Shown here: one piece after another, positions 34,233-43,400 of the stretch
Numbering within the stretch: the stretch's first letter is position 1
Layout of the letters: the number at the start of each line of letters is the position of its first letter
Source of the DNA: Candidatus Aphodovivens excrementavium
Lineage (GTDB): Bacteria; Actinomycetota; Coriobacteriia; Coriobacteriales; Eggerthellaceae
Assembly (NCBI GenBank): GCA_018715935.1
Contig: DVKR01000040.1
Span: 1 to 64,000, forward strand
Length of the DNA: 64,000 nt
Reading direction: 5' to 3'
The notes under the pieces: model-generated
Told to the model about the DNA's origin: nothing
What the model saw: only the letters and a program-made list of their open reading frames with translations
Database searches by the model: none
Program-made: the position numbers and the translations under genes

Positions 34233-34432
34233 TTGCTTTTCCTTTCGGTAATGCGTTTTCAACTTATATTCACGCCCAGCCGCTGGCGGTTGTTTTCTTA
34301 GTCTCTGACGCGTCGGGCTCGACGACGTCTCCTTTGCGGCGCGCCGGATTAGGCGCTTTCGCAGTGCCGCAGAGCGTGGAGTGCGCTGCGGCGAAACGCA
34401 GGGGCAGCTCGGCTTCTGCCCACACGTGCCAC

Positions 34433-34651
34433 TTACTTGAAACGATAGGTGATGCGCCCGCGATTCAGGTCGTAAACCGAAAGCTCCACCGTGACCTTGT
34501 CACCAGGCAAAATCTTGATGTAGTGCATTCTCATCTTGCCTGAGATATGGGCGAGAATCTTGTGTCCATTCTCGAGCTCAACCCTAAACATGGCATTCGG
34601 CAATGCCTCTAGGACTTCCCCTTGAAGCTCGATGACATCTTCTTTGCTCAA
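34433..34651 (-). CDS. infA: Translation initiation factor IF-1
   Basis: A 72-aa OB-fold protein ([47 protein letters not shown]) that binds the ribosomal A site during initiation. It starts at TTG 34651, preceded by AGAAGGAG with seven intervening bases. The 200-bp gap to rpmJ (34233-34432) is longer than usual and shows no gene. map, adk and secY, often upstream, are not here; a promoter and terminator separate infA from the tRNA region. Confidence 0.95.
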   Translation of the reverse strand: MSKEDVIELQGEVLEALPNAMFRVELENGHKILAHISGKMRMHYIKILPGDKVTVELSVYDLNRGRITYRFK

Positions 34652-34727
34652 AAAAAGCTCCTTCTAGCAATACGTACGTTTGCAGCGCATGCGACAGCGT
34701 ATGCCGCAGCTTTTGCAGCAACCTCAG

Positions 34728-34756
34728 ATTTTACCAAAGAAAGAGCATATTCGAAA
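34728..34756 (-). promoter_or_regulatory. infA-operon promoter
   Basis: Minus-strand TTTCGA (34751-34756) and TAAAAT (34728-34733), 17-bp spacing, about 70 bases upstream of the infA start. Confidence 0.55.
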
Positions 34757-34775
34757 AAAATCCATAAGGGCGCAG

Positions 34776-34803
34776 AAAACCGACAAAACCTTTGGTCGGT
34801 TTT
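34776..34803. terminator. Hairpin upstream of infA promoter
   Basis: AAAACCGAC and GTCGGTTTT form a 9-bp stem with A- and T-rich flanks, able to end transcription in either direction between the tRNA region and infA. Confidence 0.65.
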
Positions 34804-34958
34804 GAAAATACCTGCTTGCCAGGCGTGCGGCTTGTGCCGCGCAGCTTCCGCACACAGGCGCGAAGCCGCCAGGTATTTGCGCTCAAGCGCGACCGCCTTG
34901 TCGGCCTTGAAAGAAGAGCCCGTCGATGGGCTCGGTGTAAAGCTCAGTGGTGGCTTGC

Positions 34959-35046
34959 CACCGGTTCGAATCCGGGGGATTCCGCCGATGAAGTCTGTCA
35001 TCCAAGCCAGCGCAGTGCCTCTAAATGGCTGGGGTACCAGGATTCG
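34959..35046. repeat. 88-bp direct repeat, copy A, with tRNA-Gln 3' fragment
   Basis: Identical to 35147-35234 except for one A/G difference. It begins CACCGGTTCGAATCCGGGGG, a T-arm-like sequence followed by ATTCCGCC, and ends with the last 20-odd bases of tRNA-Gln (GGCTGGGGTACCAGGATTCG), after which the tRNA match stops. Upstream (34930-34960) AGCTCAGTGGTGGC resembles a D-arm, so a decayed tRNA may be present. Confidence 0.85.
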
Positions 35047-35146
35047 CGTATTTGCTTGCGCAAATCCGCACCCCTCCCTCGCAAGCTCGGTCGGGCGAAA
35101 CGCTACAAACGCGCCACCGGCGCGTTTGCTTGACGCGTTTCCACCT

Positions 35147-35234
35147 CACCGGTTCGAATCCGGGGGATTCCGCCGATGAAGTCTGTCGTCCAAGCCAGCG
35201 CAGTGCCTCTAAATGGCTGGGGTACCAGGATTCG
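35147..35234. repeat. 88-bp direct repeat, copy B, overlapping tRNA-Gln
   Basis: The second copy lies 188 bp from the first and its end is the 3' part of the intact tRNA-Gln gene. Between the copies stand a perfect hairpin (CAAACGCGCC-ACC-GGCGCGTTTG, 35106-35128) and a TTTGCTTGCGCAAA palindrome. A 3'-tRNA duplication is the usual scar of site-specific integration or of unequal recombination. Confidence 0.85.
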
Positions 35235-35287
35235 AACCTAGATAGCTGGCACCAAAAACCAGAGTCCTGCCGTTGGACGATACCCCA
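35214..35287 (-). tRNA. tRNA-Gln (TTG), CCA encoded
   Basis: A 74-nt cloverleaf: TGGGGTATCGTCCAACGGCA, anticodon loop TTTTGGT with TTG, T-arm GGTTCGAATCC, acceptor TACCCCAGCCA. It reads CAA and, by wobble, CAG codons. It follows tRNA-Lys by 39 bases and is likely co-transcribed. Confidence 0.93.
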
Positions 35288-35326
35288 GCGTCGGGCTGCC
35301 TCTCACCTAGCGAGGCGCAAGAAAAA

Positions 35327-35402
35327 TGGTGGGCCGTGAGGGAATCGAACCCGCGACCTTGGGATTAAAAGTCCCCTGCTCTACCGACTGAGCTAACGGC
35401 CC
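35327..35402 (-). tRNA. tRNA-Lys (TTT), CCA encoded
   Basis: A 76-nt cloverleaf: GGGCCGTTAGCTCAGTCGGT, anticodon arm GGGGACTTTTAATCCC with TTT, T-arm GGGTTCGATTCCC, acceptor GGCCCACCA. First gene of the tRNA-Lys/tRNA-Gln pair. Confidence 0.95.
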
Positions 35403-35446
35403 ACATTCGCCTGCACTCCGCCCCTGGCGAGAAAGTGCAATTCGTT

Positions 35447-35475
35447 ATTGTAACGGCACCCCGTAAACGGGTCAA
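35447..35475 (-). promoter_or_regulatory. tRNA-Lys/tRNA-Gln promoter
   Basis: Minus-strand TTGACC (35470-35475) and TACAAT (35447-35452) with ideal 17-bp spacing, 45 bases upstream of the mature tRNA-Lys 5' end. Confidence 0.75.
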
Positions 35476-35599
35476 TCATTCGATTTCATTTTTCGTAAAT
35501 ATGAAAATGCCGTTACGCAGGTTCCATTATTTGGCAATAGGCCTACAATCCTGACGGGCAAAATCAGGCAGACGGCGAAGAACGAAAGGGAGTGCGCAT

Positions 35600-36022
35600 A
35601 TGTGGTGCAGCAAGATCTTGGTAGCCTATGACGGCTCAACGGCTTCGCGCAAGGCGGTGAGCCTGGCACGAGAGATCGCCGAGGAAGAGCCGTTGGCGGA
35701 ATTCGTGTTCGTTCATGTGATGAAGCTCTACGCGATGGGATCCGGCGTTGAAAACGTGCTGATTGACGATGCAAACGCAACACTCGACGAGCTGCAAGAA
35801 CTCGTGGCCGACTTGGGTTCGCGCGCTCAAGTGAAGATGCTGCGCGGCTCCTCCCCGGCAGATCTGATTCTGAAATGCGCCAAAGAAGAAGGCTGCGACC
35901 TCATTGTCATGGGCAGCCGCGGGCGCGGAGGCGTGAAGGGCTATCTGGGCAGCGTGAGCTATGCCGTGGTGCAAGGCTCTCCTATCACTGTTCTTATTAC
36001 TAAAGAGGAAACCGACAAATAA
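35600..36022 (+). CDS. Universal stress protein (UspA family)
   Basis: A 140-aa Usp-fold protein. ILVAYDGSTASRKAVSLARE opens the ATP-binding fold and the GxxGxG-type loop MGSRGRGGVKGYLGSVSYAV near 110-129 closes it, so it probably binds ATP. Its stop codon overlaps the start of the following MFS gene (TAATG at 36020), indicating translational coupling. Usp proteins next to transporters are common; the role is stress survival or transporter regulation. Confidence 0.88.
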   Translation: MWCSKILVAYDGSTASRKAVSLAREIAEEEPLAEFVFVHVMKLYAMGSGVENVLIDDANATLDELQELVADLGSRAQVKMLRGSSPADLILKCAKEEGCDLIVMGSRGRGGVKGYLGSVSYAVVQGSPITVLITKEETDK

Positions 36023-37488
36023 TGGCCGAGCACGTGAACACCGCTGCGCCGCAGGAAACGAACCGGCAAGACGCGGACGAACAAGACGGGAGCCAACAAG
36101 ACGCGAACGAGCGGCCTCCCAGCCACCCCGGCGCGACCGCACAGGCGCCAGCCCAACCCGGAGCGAGCACACAGGCGACAGGCCAGCCCGCCAGCAACCG
36201 GCTGTGGACGAAAGACTTCGTATTCGGCACCCTCGTTAACTTCCTGTTGATGGTTAACTACTACAGCCTGATGGTTGTTATCACGAGCTATTCCATGAAA
36301 GTCTATAATGCGCCCGCGTCCGCAGCAGGACTTGCGGCAAGCATTTTCATCATCGGGGCGCTTATCGCCCGCATTATTGCCGGCAGCGTCATGGACAAGG
36401 TTGGGCGCAAGCACATTCTGGTGGCGGGCATACTTGTGGAAGTGGCATGCTCGGCGCTGTATCTGCTGGGCATCGGGTTTGCGCCCCTGTTCGTGCTGCG
36501 CTTTGCACACGGGTTCGCGTACGGCTGCTGCTCTACCACCATCGGCACCGTTGTCACCGCGCTCGTTCCCGCCAAGCGCAAAGGCGAAGGCGTGGGCTAC
36601 TACATGCTATCCACCACCCTTGGCGCAGCAATCGGCCCGTTTTTGGGAATGTTCCTCTCTCAGAACGTCGGTTACCCGGTGCTGTTCATCACCGCTGTGG
36701 CGGTTGCCGTTGTGGGCATGTTGTTCATCCTGAGCCTGAAGGTGCCCGAGATATCGCGCAAGCGCGCAGCGAGCAGCGCGGCAAGCGCACTCGCCGCCGA
36801 CAAAACAGCGCAGGCAAGCGGACGCAAGAGCCACAAGGCAGCGCAGCCAAGCAGGCAAATTGCCGGCGAGGCTGCGGGTGCGCATCGAAGCATGGGTTGG
36901 GTGTCGAAAATTATCGAGCCCTCCGCTGTTTCCATCGGCTTGATGTGCGGCGTGCTGTTCTTCTGCTACTCGAGCCTTTTGACGTTCCTCACGCCCTTCG
37001 CAGAAGAGAACGGCCTTACCACCGCGTCGAGCTTCTTCTTTGTTGCCTATGCGGCGGCAACGTTCATCACCCGTCCGTTTACCGGAAAGCAGTTCGACCG
37101 CAAAGGCGACCAAGTGGTTATGGTTCCGGCGTTTATTGCGTTCACCATCGGCATGGCCCTGCTGTCAAACGTTCACCACCCCGTCGTCATGCTTGTCGCC
37201 GCCGCACTGATGGGTTACGGCGCGGGCACCGTGCAGTCAAGCGCGCTCGCGCTCGCTGTGCGCATGGCCCCGCCGGAAAAACTGAGCCTGGCGAATTCGA
37301 CGTTCTACGCGCTGCTTGACGTTGGCGTTGGCGTTGGCCCGCTGGTGCTGGGAATCGTCGAGCCTTTCTGGGGGTATCGCGGTCTGTTTTTGGCAATGGC
37401 CATTCTGTCGGTGGTGTCGTTTGCGATGTACCTCTACATCGGTCGCAAGGGCGGCTCCATGAGAAGGCTGCTGAAAGAGCACAGCTAG
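36022..37488 (+). CDS. MFS transporter with long hydrophilic N-terminus
   Basis: A 488-aa major facilitator. The first 60 residues are Gln/Ala/Asp/Pro-rich and disordered; twelve membrane helices follow. MDKVGRKHILVAGI near 123 is the inter-helix signature loop (D-x-x-GR-K/R), and the second half has the related GKQFDRKGDQVVM. The central loop (about 235-290) is Ala/Ser/Lys-rich. It resembles drug/sugar-type facilitators; substrate unknown. Translationally coupled to the upstream uspA; AGAGGA within the uspA end could also serve as ribosome site. A strong terminator follows. Confidence 0.85.
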   Translation: MAEHVNTAAPQETNRQDADEQDGSQQDANERPPSHPGATAQAPAQPGASTQATGQPASNRLWTKDFVFGTLVNFLLMVNYYSLMVVITSYSMKVYNAPASAAGLAASIFIIGALIARIIAGSVMDKVGRKHILVAGILVEVACSALYLLGIGFAPLFVLRFAHGFAYGCCSTTIGTVVTALVPAKRKGEGVGYYMLSTTLGAAIGPFLGMFLSQNVGYPVLFITAVAVAVVGMLFILSLKVPEISRKRAASSAASALAADKTAQASGRKSHKAAQPSRQIAGEAAGAHRSMGWVSKIIEPSAVSIGLMCGVLFFCYSSLLTFLTPFAEENGLTTASSFFFVAYAAATFITRPFTGKQFDRKGDQVVMVPAFIAFTIGMALLSNVHHPVVMLVAAALMGYGAGTVQSSALALAVRMAPPEKLSLANSTFYALLDVGVGVGPLVLGIVEPFWGYRGLFLAMAILSVVSFAMYLYIGRKGGSMRRLLKEHS

Positions 37489-37526
37489 ACAGCGAAAACT
37501 GCTCGCATCGGGGTTTATCACGAAAA

Positions 37527-37572
37527 AAGGGCGGCTGTCTTTCGCCGGCATGTGCGAAAGACAGCCGCCCTT
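37527..37572. terminator. 19-bp stem terminator
   Basis: AAGGGCGGCTGTCTTTCGC pairs perfectly with its complement after an 8-base loop, between the convergent MFS and HD-domain genes. A-run before and TTCTCTAC after give a moderate bidirectional terminator. Confidence 0.8.
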
Positions 37573-37710
37573 CTCTACATATTGAAGCAGATACGATATT
37601 GAAGCAGAGCAGAAATGCCGCCAGATCCTTCAAGCAGCATCCCACCTGGTCTGCGGGCTTATAGCCGCGCAGCAACATCGGGAAGAAAAGCCCTCTAAAG
37701 CAAACCCGGG

Positions 37711-38307
37711 TTACGCGGGCTGAAACGTGTCTTTGTCGGGAGCAAAGGAGCGCATTGCCTGTATGGTGCGGTCGAACAGCTCATCGAGCTCCCAACCGCA
37801 CAGTTCCGCGCCCTTTCGGATAACATCGCGCGAGCATCCCGCAGCAAATCGCTTGTCTTTGAACTTTTTCTTGAGCGACTTCACCTCGAAGTCCATCACG
37901 CTTTTCGACGGGCGCATGACCACCGCCGCGCCGATAAGTCCTGTCAGCTCGTCTACGGCAAACAACACCTTTTCCATGAACATCTCAGGCTTAGGACACG
38001 CCTCGTTGAAATCTGAATTGTGCGTTTGGATCGAGCGGATCAGCTGATCGGTTCCGCCTGCTGCATGCAGCATTTCCGCCGCGCGCAGCGTATGGTCTTC
38101 AGGCGTGGGAAATTCTTCCCAATCGAGATCGTGCAACAGGCCAACAAGCCCCCAGAACTCCACGTTTTCTGGGTCGAATTCCTGCGCAAAGTAACGCAGG
38201 CAGCCTTCTACCGTCTCTGCGTGTTCGATGTGAAACGGATCCTTGTTGTGTTCGTTGAGCAGCCCAAACGCCTGATCGCGCGTAAGCCCCGCCTCCAATG
38301 TTGCCAT
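37711..38307 (-). CDS. HD-domain protein
   Basis: A 198-aa soluble HD hydrolase. HIEHAETVEGC (near 26) and LLHDLDWEEFP (near 54-64) give the histidines and the HD pair that bind metal; HTLRAAEML near 70 and an IQTHNSDF near 93 continue the fold. Such proteins hydrolyse phosphate esters of nucleotides, but several act on unknown substrates. The start at 38307 (MATLEAG) has GGAAAGGGG upstream; the open frame extends 15 more residues without a site. No operon partner: the exporter gene upstream is separated by a repeat-bearing gap. Confidence 0.8.
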   Translation of the reverse strand: MATLEAGLTRDQAFGLLNEHNKDPFHIEHAETVEGCLRYFAQEFDPENVEFWGLVGLLHDLDWEEFPTPEDHTLRAAEMLHAAGGTDQLIRSIQTHNSDFNEACPKPEMFMEKVLFAVDELTGLIGAAVVMRPSKSVMDFEVKSLKKKFKDKRFAAGCSRDVIRKGAELCGWELDELFDRTIQAMRSFAPDKDTFQPA

Positions 38308-38338
38308 GATGCCCCTTTCCTGCACGAACCTTCTTATC

Positions 38339-38457
38339 TTTTCGCAGCGCACGCTGGTCTTTTCGCAACACGCGCTGACATCTGTTCAACGCACTCCGGT
38401 CCAAACGGCACGCCCATGCCCAATGGCACACTCATGCCCAGCGGCACGCTCGTTTCC
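38339..38457. repeat. Two short tandem arrays in exporter 3' flank
   Basis: Two 21-bp units (CTTTTCGCAGCGCACGCTGG type) at about 38339-38380, and three 18-bp units (AACGGCACGCCCATGCCC, AATGGCACACTCATGCCC, AGCGGCACGCTCGTTTCC) at 38404-38457. The arrays lie 20 bases beyond the stop of the heavy-metal exporter. Confidence 0.72.
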
Positions 38458-38476
38458 CGCCCGGTGTCAGCATGCG

Positions 38477-39472
38477 CTAAAACACGATGCCGAACGCGTT
38501 GCCGACAAGCCCCCAAGCAACGCCGGTCACATACAGCAGCACAATAATCGCAATCGTTTGCCTGAGCGGACGGTTGGCGCGCAGCAGCACGAGCAAGCCC
38601 ACGCCGGCAGATACCAGCAGGCCGGCCATCATGGCGCCGGCGCCCAGCACGCCTTCGAGGTACAGTTGCGCGATAGCAACGCTTGCCGCGCAGTTGGGGA
38701 TAAGCCCCACAAGCGCCGATGTCAGCACCGACAATACCGTATTGCTGCCAAGGAACGACGCCAGCGCGTCTTCGCCCACCACTTCAAGCACGTAGTTCAG
38801 CGCGAACGTTATCAAAAACACAAACACGCCCACCTGCACGGTGTGAATGAGCGCGCTTTTAAGGATGCTTTTCCAGCCGTGGCTATGATCGTGGTCGTGC
38901 TCATGCGCGTGATGCTCGTGCGAGCACCCTGCCGCGCAATCGTCATGGTGCTGATACACCAGTTCAGGATTGCTCTCGCACGTTGCGCACTCATTGTTGC
39001 AATGGCATCGGTCCTGCTCGCACAGCTCATGGATGCGCAGCTTTTGCTTGTCGCGACGCGCAAGGCGCAGCACCGTATCCACGATAAAGCCCATGATCAT
39101 GCCAATAAGAAGTTTGGCTCCCAAGATTTTGGCAATGGTTTCAACGGGAACCTGCTCCGCAATGAAGATAGGGAGCATTTCGTCTGACGTGGAAAGAAAC
39201 ACCGCAAACAGCGTACCCAGCGTTACCACCCTGCCTGCGTAGAGCGTTGCTGCCGCAGCTGAGAAGCCGCATTGCGGCACCACGCCCAACACGGCACCCA
39301 CAATAGGGCCGGCGGCGCCTGCATGCTGAATGGCCTCTTGGGTTTTTCCCGCCGTCCGATGCTCCAGCCATTCCATCGCCACGTAGGTGAGAAGCAGGAA
39401 CGGAATAAGGTAGAGCGTGTCGGACACCGAATGTTCGAGCGTATGTTGCAGTATGTGCACAAATTCTTCCAT
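38477..39472 (-). CDS. Putative heavy-metal exporter (ArsP_2-like)
   Basis: A 331-aa membrane protein with eight to ten hydrophobic segments in two homologous halves: VGAVLGVVPQCGFSAAAATL near 55 and LVGLIPNCAASVAIAQLYLE near 255 each carry a conserved Pro-x-Cys. The cytoplasmic loop between them (about 140-205) is loaded with metal-binding residues, including CEQDRCHCNNECATC and HEHHAHEHDHDHSHG. This layout fits the putative 10TM heavy-metal exporter family (DUF2899/ArsP_2). The likely job is efflux of arsenic-type or divalent metals; the ion is not fixed by sequence. No ArsR-type regulator is adjacent. Confidence 0.78.
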   Translation of the reverse strand: MEEFVHILQHTLEHSVSDTLYLIPFLLLTYVAMEWLEHRTAGKTQEAIQHAGAAGPIVGAVLGVVPQCGFSAAAATLYAGRVVTLGTLFAVFLSTSDEMLPIFIAEQVPVETIAKILGAKLLIGMIMGFIVDTVLRLARRDKQKLRIHELCEQDRCHCNNECATCESNPELVYQHHDDCAAGCSHEHHAHEHDHDHSHGWKSILKSALIHTVQVGVFVFLITFALNYVLEVVGEDALASFLGSNTVLSVLTSALVGLIPNCAASVAIAQLYLEGVLGAGAMMAGLLVSAGVGLLVLLRANRPLRQTIAIIVLLYVTGVAWGLVGNAFGIVF

Positions 39473-39542
39473 AACGGGTTATTGTAGCCGAATCTGGGAA
39501 ACGCGCCTCCTTACAGCTGCCAAACGAGAATCAACCTCCCCG

Positions 39543-39570
39543 TTACAAAGAGCTGCCTCGGCGTTATTAT
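39543..39570 (+). promoter_or_regulatory. Promoter before the DUF2510 gene
   Basis: TTACAA (39543-39548) and TATTAT (39565-39570), 16-bp spacing; transcription would start about 38 bases upstream of the small ORF at 39615. Confidence 0.45.
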
Positions 39571-39614
39571 GATCTATAGTGGTACACGAAAGGCTACCAG
39601 TAGTTGGTAAGCTA

Positions 39615-39737
39615 ATGACTCAGACCGCCGGCGAGCAGCGCAGCGGCAGCGCACCTCCGCCACAAACGACGCGACAGCAAGACGGTAAAAGACAAAGCGG
39701 TCAACGAACAAGACCGAAAGACGCAAGAAGAGAGTGA
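39615..39737 (+). CDS. Possible 40-aa coupled upstream ORF
   Basis: MTQTAGEQRSGSAPPPQTTR followed by a Gln/Arg/Lys-rich tail, 40 aa, no membrane segment. Its stop overlaps the next start (TGATG at 39735-39739), a classical coupling arrangement. There is no good ribosome site (GGTAAGC is weak) and no homology I recognise, so it may be an untranslated leader. Confidence 0.3.
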   Translation: MTQTAGEQRSGSAPPPQTTRQQDGKRQSGQRTRPKDARRE

Positions 39738-40270
39738 TGACAATGACAACGAACCCGCAACCAGGCTGGTATTCGGATCCTTCGGGAAACCCCACCCGTT
39801 TGCGTTATTGGGACGGAACACAATGGACGGAGCAGTACGCCGAAGCACAGCAGAACGCCGGATGGAACCCGGAAGCCGCAAGCGCAGCTCCCAATAGCGA
39901 TGCGAACGCGACGGCGAACAACTGGAACGCCGGCGCCGCAGGCGCTGCACCCTACGGCGCGGCGCCCTATGCAACCACGACTGCCGCAGCTCCCTACAAT
40001 ACTGCTGCTCCCTACACTGCCGCAGCACCCTACGCGCCAACGGACAGCGACAACACGTTGCGCATGGTGGCGTTCATCTTTGCAGTGATAAGCACCGTAT
40101 CGGTATGCTGGCTGATCATCCCGTTGGCATGGATGATCCCTATGACGGTGCGCTGCTGGGGCATCTACAAAGGCACCAAACCCAATACGACGGCATTTGG
40201 CGTTTGCACGCTCATCTTCTTGTCGCTCGTGGGCGGCATCCTGCTGCTCATCTCCAAAAAAGATCAGTAG
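39737..40270 (+). CDS. DUF2510 membrane protein
   Basis: A 177-aa protein of three parts. Residues about 4-32 are a DUF2510 module (PQPGWYSDPSGNPTRLRYWD, then GTQWTEQ), a short Trp-rich domain common in actinobacterial membrane proteins. A low-complexity Ala/Pro/Tyr/Asn linker (40-105) follows, then two hydrophobic helices (about 112-137 and 152-172) ending SKKDQ. Function unknown; such proteins are often membrane-associated adaptors. Start codons at 39734 (GTG), 39737 and 39743 (ATG) are all possible; 39737 is chosen because of its overlap with the preceding stop. Confidence 0.75.
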   Translation: MTMTTNPQPGWYSDPSGNPTRLRYWDGTQWTEQYAEAQQNAGWNPEAASAAPNSDANATANNWNAGAAGAAPYGAAPYATTTAAAPYNTAAPYTAAAPYAPTDSDNTLRMVAFIFAVISTVSVCWLIIPLAWMIPMTVRCWGIYKGTKPNTTAFGVCTLIFLSLVGGILLLISKKDQ

Positions 40271-40301
40271 AAAGCCCCTTACTAAAAGAATCACCCGTAA
40301 C

Positions 40302-40337
40302 CGAAACGACCCCGACGCTACTGTCGGGGTCGTTTCG
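40302..40337. terminator. 15-bp stem terminator
   Basis: CGAAACGACCCCGAC and GTCGGGGTCGTTTCG with a six-base loop stand between two convergent genes (DUF2510 protein and the 3156-aa surface protein). Confidence 0.85.
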
Positions 40338-40424
40338 TTAAGGCGGCACGAGCGCTTTCCCGCCGTTGCGCTTTGGGAACCAGCTCGGCTCTGCCGCCCT
40401 TTCCTCTCGTTTACCAGCGGTTGC

Positions 40425-43400
40425 TTATCGACGATTGCCGCCTCGCTTTGCGCGGCGCATGAGCACCAACGCCGTCAGGCAGGCTGCAAGAGCCACCAGC
40501 AGCACGGCTCCCGCGCCCATGAGCACGCCTGATGCCGCATCGCCGGTATCGGCAAGCGCCTTCAAATTGGAGCCGCCGCCCTTTCCGCTGCTGCCGGTAG
40601 GCTGATTGGCGCCTTGGCCTGCATTGCCGCTACCTGAGCCGTTGCCGCCCTGTCCGGCGTCGCCATTGCCGGATCCGTCGCCGCTGCCCGTGCCGTCGCC
40701 GGGGTTGCCGGGATCGGCACCCGGATCGTTCGGATTGTCCGGATCGGTGCCAGGATTATCGGGGTCTGCCGTCTTAACGTTAATCTGCACATCAACATAA
40801 AGCGGCTCGTAGTTTGCCGTATCCGTAGGCGCGAACACTGCGCGATAGACCCCCGCTTCGTTCACGACGCCCGCAGTGTCTACCCAGCTCCACGTGCCGG
40901 TTACCGGCGTTCCGTCTGCCATGACCACCGTCGCGCCAACAAGCGCCACGTCAGCCAGCTTCGTGCCCGCCGCAACTTCGGCAGGGTCGGCAGCAAGACC
41001 CGTCTGCGACAGCATCGCCTTTGAGATCACGATGCCGGCGGGATACTCCTTCTCGAACGGCGCGTAGTCGCTGGATCCCTCATAGACAAACTTCACATCG
41101 TAGGAGCCTACGCTTACGGGTGCGCCGCTCGACCACGGATTGGAGCCCGAACGATAGAGCACCTGCACCTTTGCCTGCTCGGATGCAGGGAAGCTCTGGC
41201 CGTATGCCGGGACGGCGGGAACTGCCGCGCCGGTGTAGGCCACCGCAATACCGGCAAACGAGATGTCGGCATCAGAGCTGATATCCGCAAGCCACTTCGC
41301 GTAGAGCGTAACAGCCGAATCAAACGCGGTGGCAGCAATGCCCGCCGCAGGGTCGGCGTCCTCGGCGAACACGACTGGCTGGGCGAGGTCCTCATCGAGG
41401 TACCATCCTGCCAATTCGTAGCCGTCGAGCGCCAGGGTGGGAACGTCGCCCTCGCTGAGCGTTCCGCCCGTGGGCACTTCTACCGTCGTCGTATGGGAGC
41501 CGCCCTCAAAGACGCCTTCGCCTGCGTTAAGCGTAAGCTCCACCGTGTCGTCGGCAGCAAGCTCCCACTGCGCGTAGTACGTGCTTGCGCCCGCCGTCTG
41601 GTACGTGGTGCCTGCCGTCACCTGCTCGCCGCCCTGAGCCGATGTGAACCAGCCCTTGAACGTGTAGCCGTCGCGTGTTGGTACGGGCAGCGCGGGAAGC
41701 GCCGCGTCGTAGGTGGCGGTCACCGTTGTCGTTCCCATTCCATCGTCGAATACGCCGCCCTGGGCGTTAAGCGTCACCGCATACGTCTTCGGAGTCCACG
41801 CCGCCGTGACGGTTATGTCTGCAGACACCGGCGTGTCCGTGGTAAACGGGGTTCCTTCTGCCGTCATCCACCCGGCAAAACCGTAGCCGACGCGGCTTGC
41901 CGTTGGCAGGCTCGCCAGCGTGCCGCCGGCAGTTACCGTCTCAGTGCCAGGATGGCCACCGTCAAGCGCGCCCCCGTTGGCATCGAACGTCACCGTGTAC
42001 TGCTGCGTCGGCGGCGTGCTGCCTCCCTCCCAGGTCATCACGTAGGGGCTGAACCCAGAGGAAGGAACATGGAAGCTTACGTATCCATCGGCGACGGCGC
42101 TCGTGTCAAGCGTCACCGACTCAACCTCGCTTTTCGCAATGAGGTCACTCACCTCTTGGTCGCTTGCGCTGTAGTCGCGATGAAGTCCGGCGAAGTGATA
42201 CACCTTAATGCTTTCCGCATCCGCACCTTCGGGGATCTTCCAGAACACCGTGGTGCCCTCAGATGAGCTTACCCATGCGTTCGACTGCTTCTGATCAACA
42301 AGGTCGAGGTATTGGAAGTCGTAGTTCGAGCCGACCGTACCTGCACCCAGCTCGCTGTTGGCGTGATCGATAAGCTCCTGCTCTCGCTGGCCCGGCAGCA
42401 GTTCATCGGAGAACAGCGTCACGCCCGACGCGTCTGCCAGCGGCACATCGACGTTGCCGTTGAAGTAGATTGTCGTGTCTTCGGGCAGCGCTGCCGCCAC
42501 GCCGCCCTCCGTCTCAAGCGCCCCCTCGATGGCAGCGGGGCTGCTGGCATCCACCAGCGGGACGTTCAGCTCGCCGCTCTCTGCGGCCTCGGCATCGGAC
42601 ACGCTGCGGATAACCAGCTGGGAGGGCTCAAGCGCGAACGTGTAGCGATGCTCGTTAACCGTTACGTCGACCGACCCCTCGGCGTCGCTCTCATCACCTG
42701 CCGTGCGCGTTTGCGCGCCCTCCACCGTCAAGTCGACACGTGCGGTGTATCTACCCGGCTGGGTGTCGTCTTCGATGGCCTCGCCATTTTCGTTGTAGTA
42801 GCGCACCTGCGCCGTCGTTCCCTCGTCAAGCAGCTCGTTAAGTTCGGCGATGGTGTAGGCGTTGCCTTGACCGTCGATCACGTACTGATCGGCGAAGTGG
42901 TCACCGGTGCTGCTCGTGCCTCCCACGTATTTCTCGACAGCTGCGGGACGCAGCGTCAGGCACGTGATCTCATAGGTGAATGCCGTCTGCTGGCCTTCTG
43001 CAAGCTTCCACGATTTCGCCTCACTGTCGTAAGTCAGCGTGAACGTCTCCCTGCCGTCTTCGTCGCTCTTCGCGAAGTAATGCGTGCCATAGGCGGGATC
43101 GCCCATTTCGGCATATGCATCGAGGTAGTTCTGAGCATCCATCGCCACCTCGACGGTCCACGTGCCGTCGGTGCCCTTTACGGGCTGTTCCACCGTGAAG
43201 CTGTCTGCGATGAGCGGCTCGCCGTCTGCGCCGCCAAACGTCACATCGGGATGCGCATTGCTTCCTTCGCTTCCGTTGATTTCGTTCACGCCTGCAAGCT
43301 CAACGGAAACGGCGTCGCCAAGCTGCTCTGCTACGTATTCCGACGTGGGCGCGGCGGGGTCAACGTCGCCAGCGTCTACCGACCACCGCGCGCTTACCAC

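Noticed and set aside
34648-35339. ORFs of 104-117 aa over the tRNA region
   Set aside because: Their sequences (GGIPRIRTGG, WLGYQDSNLDS) come from translated tRNA and repeat DNA, a well-known false prediction.
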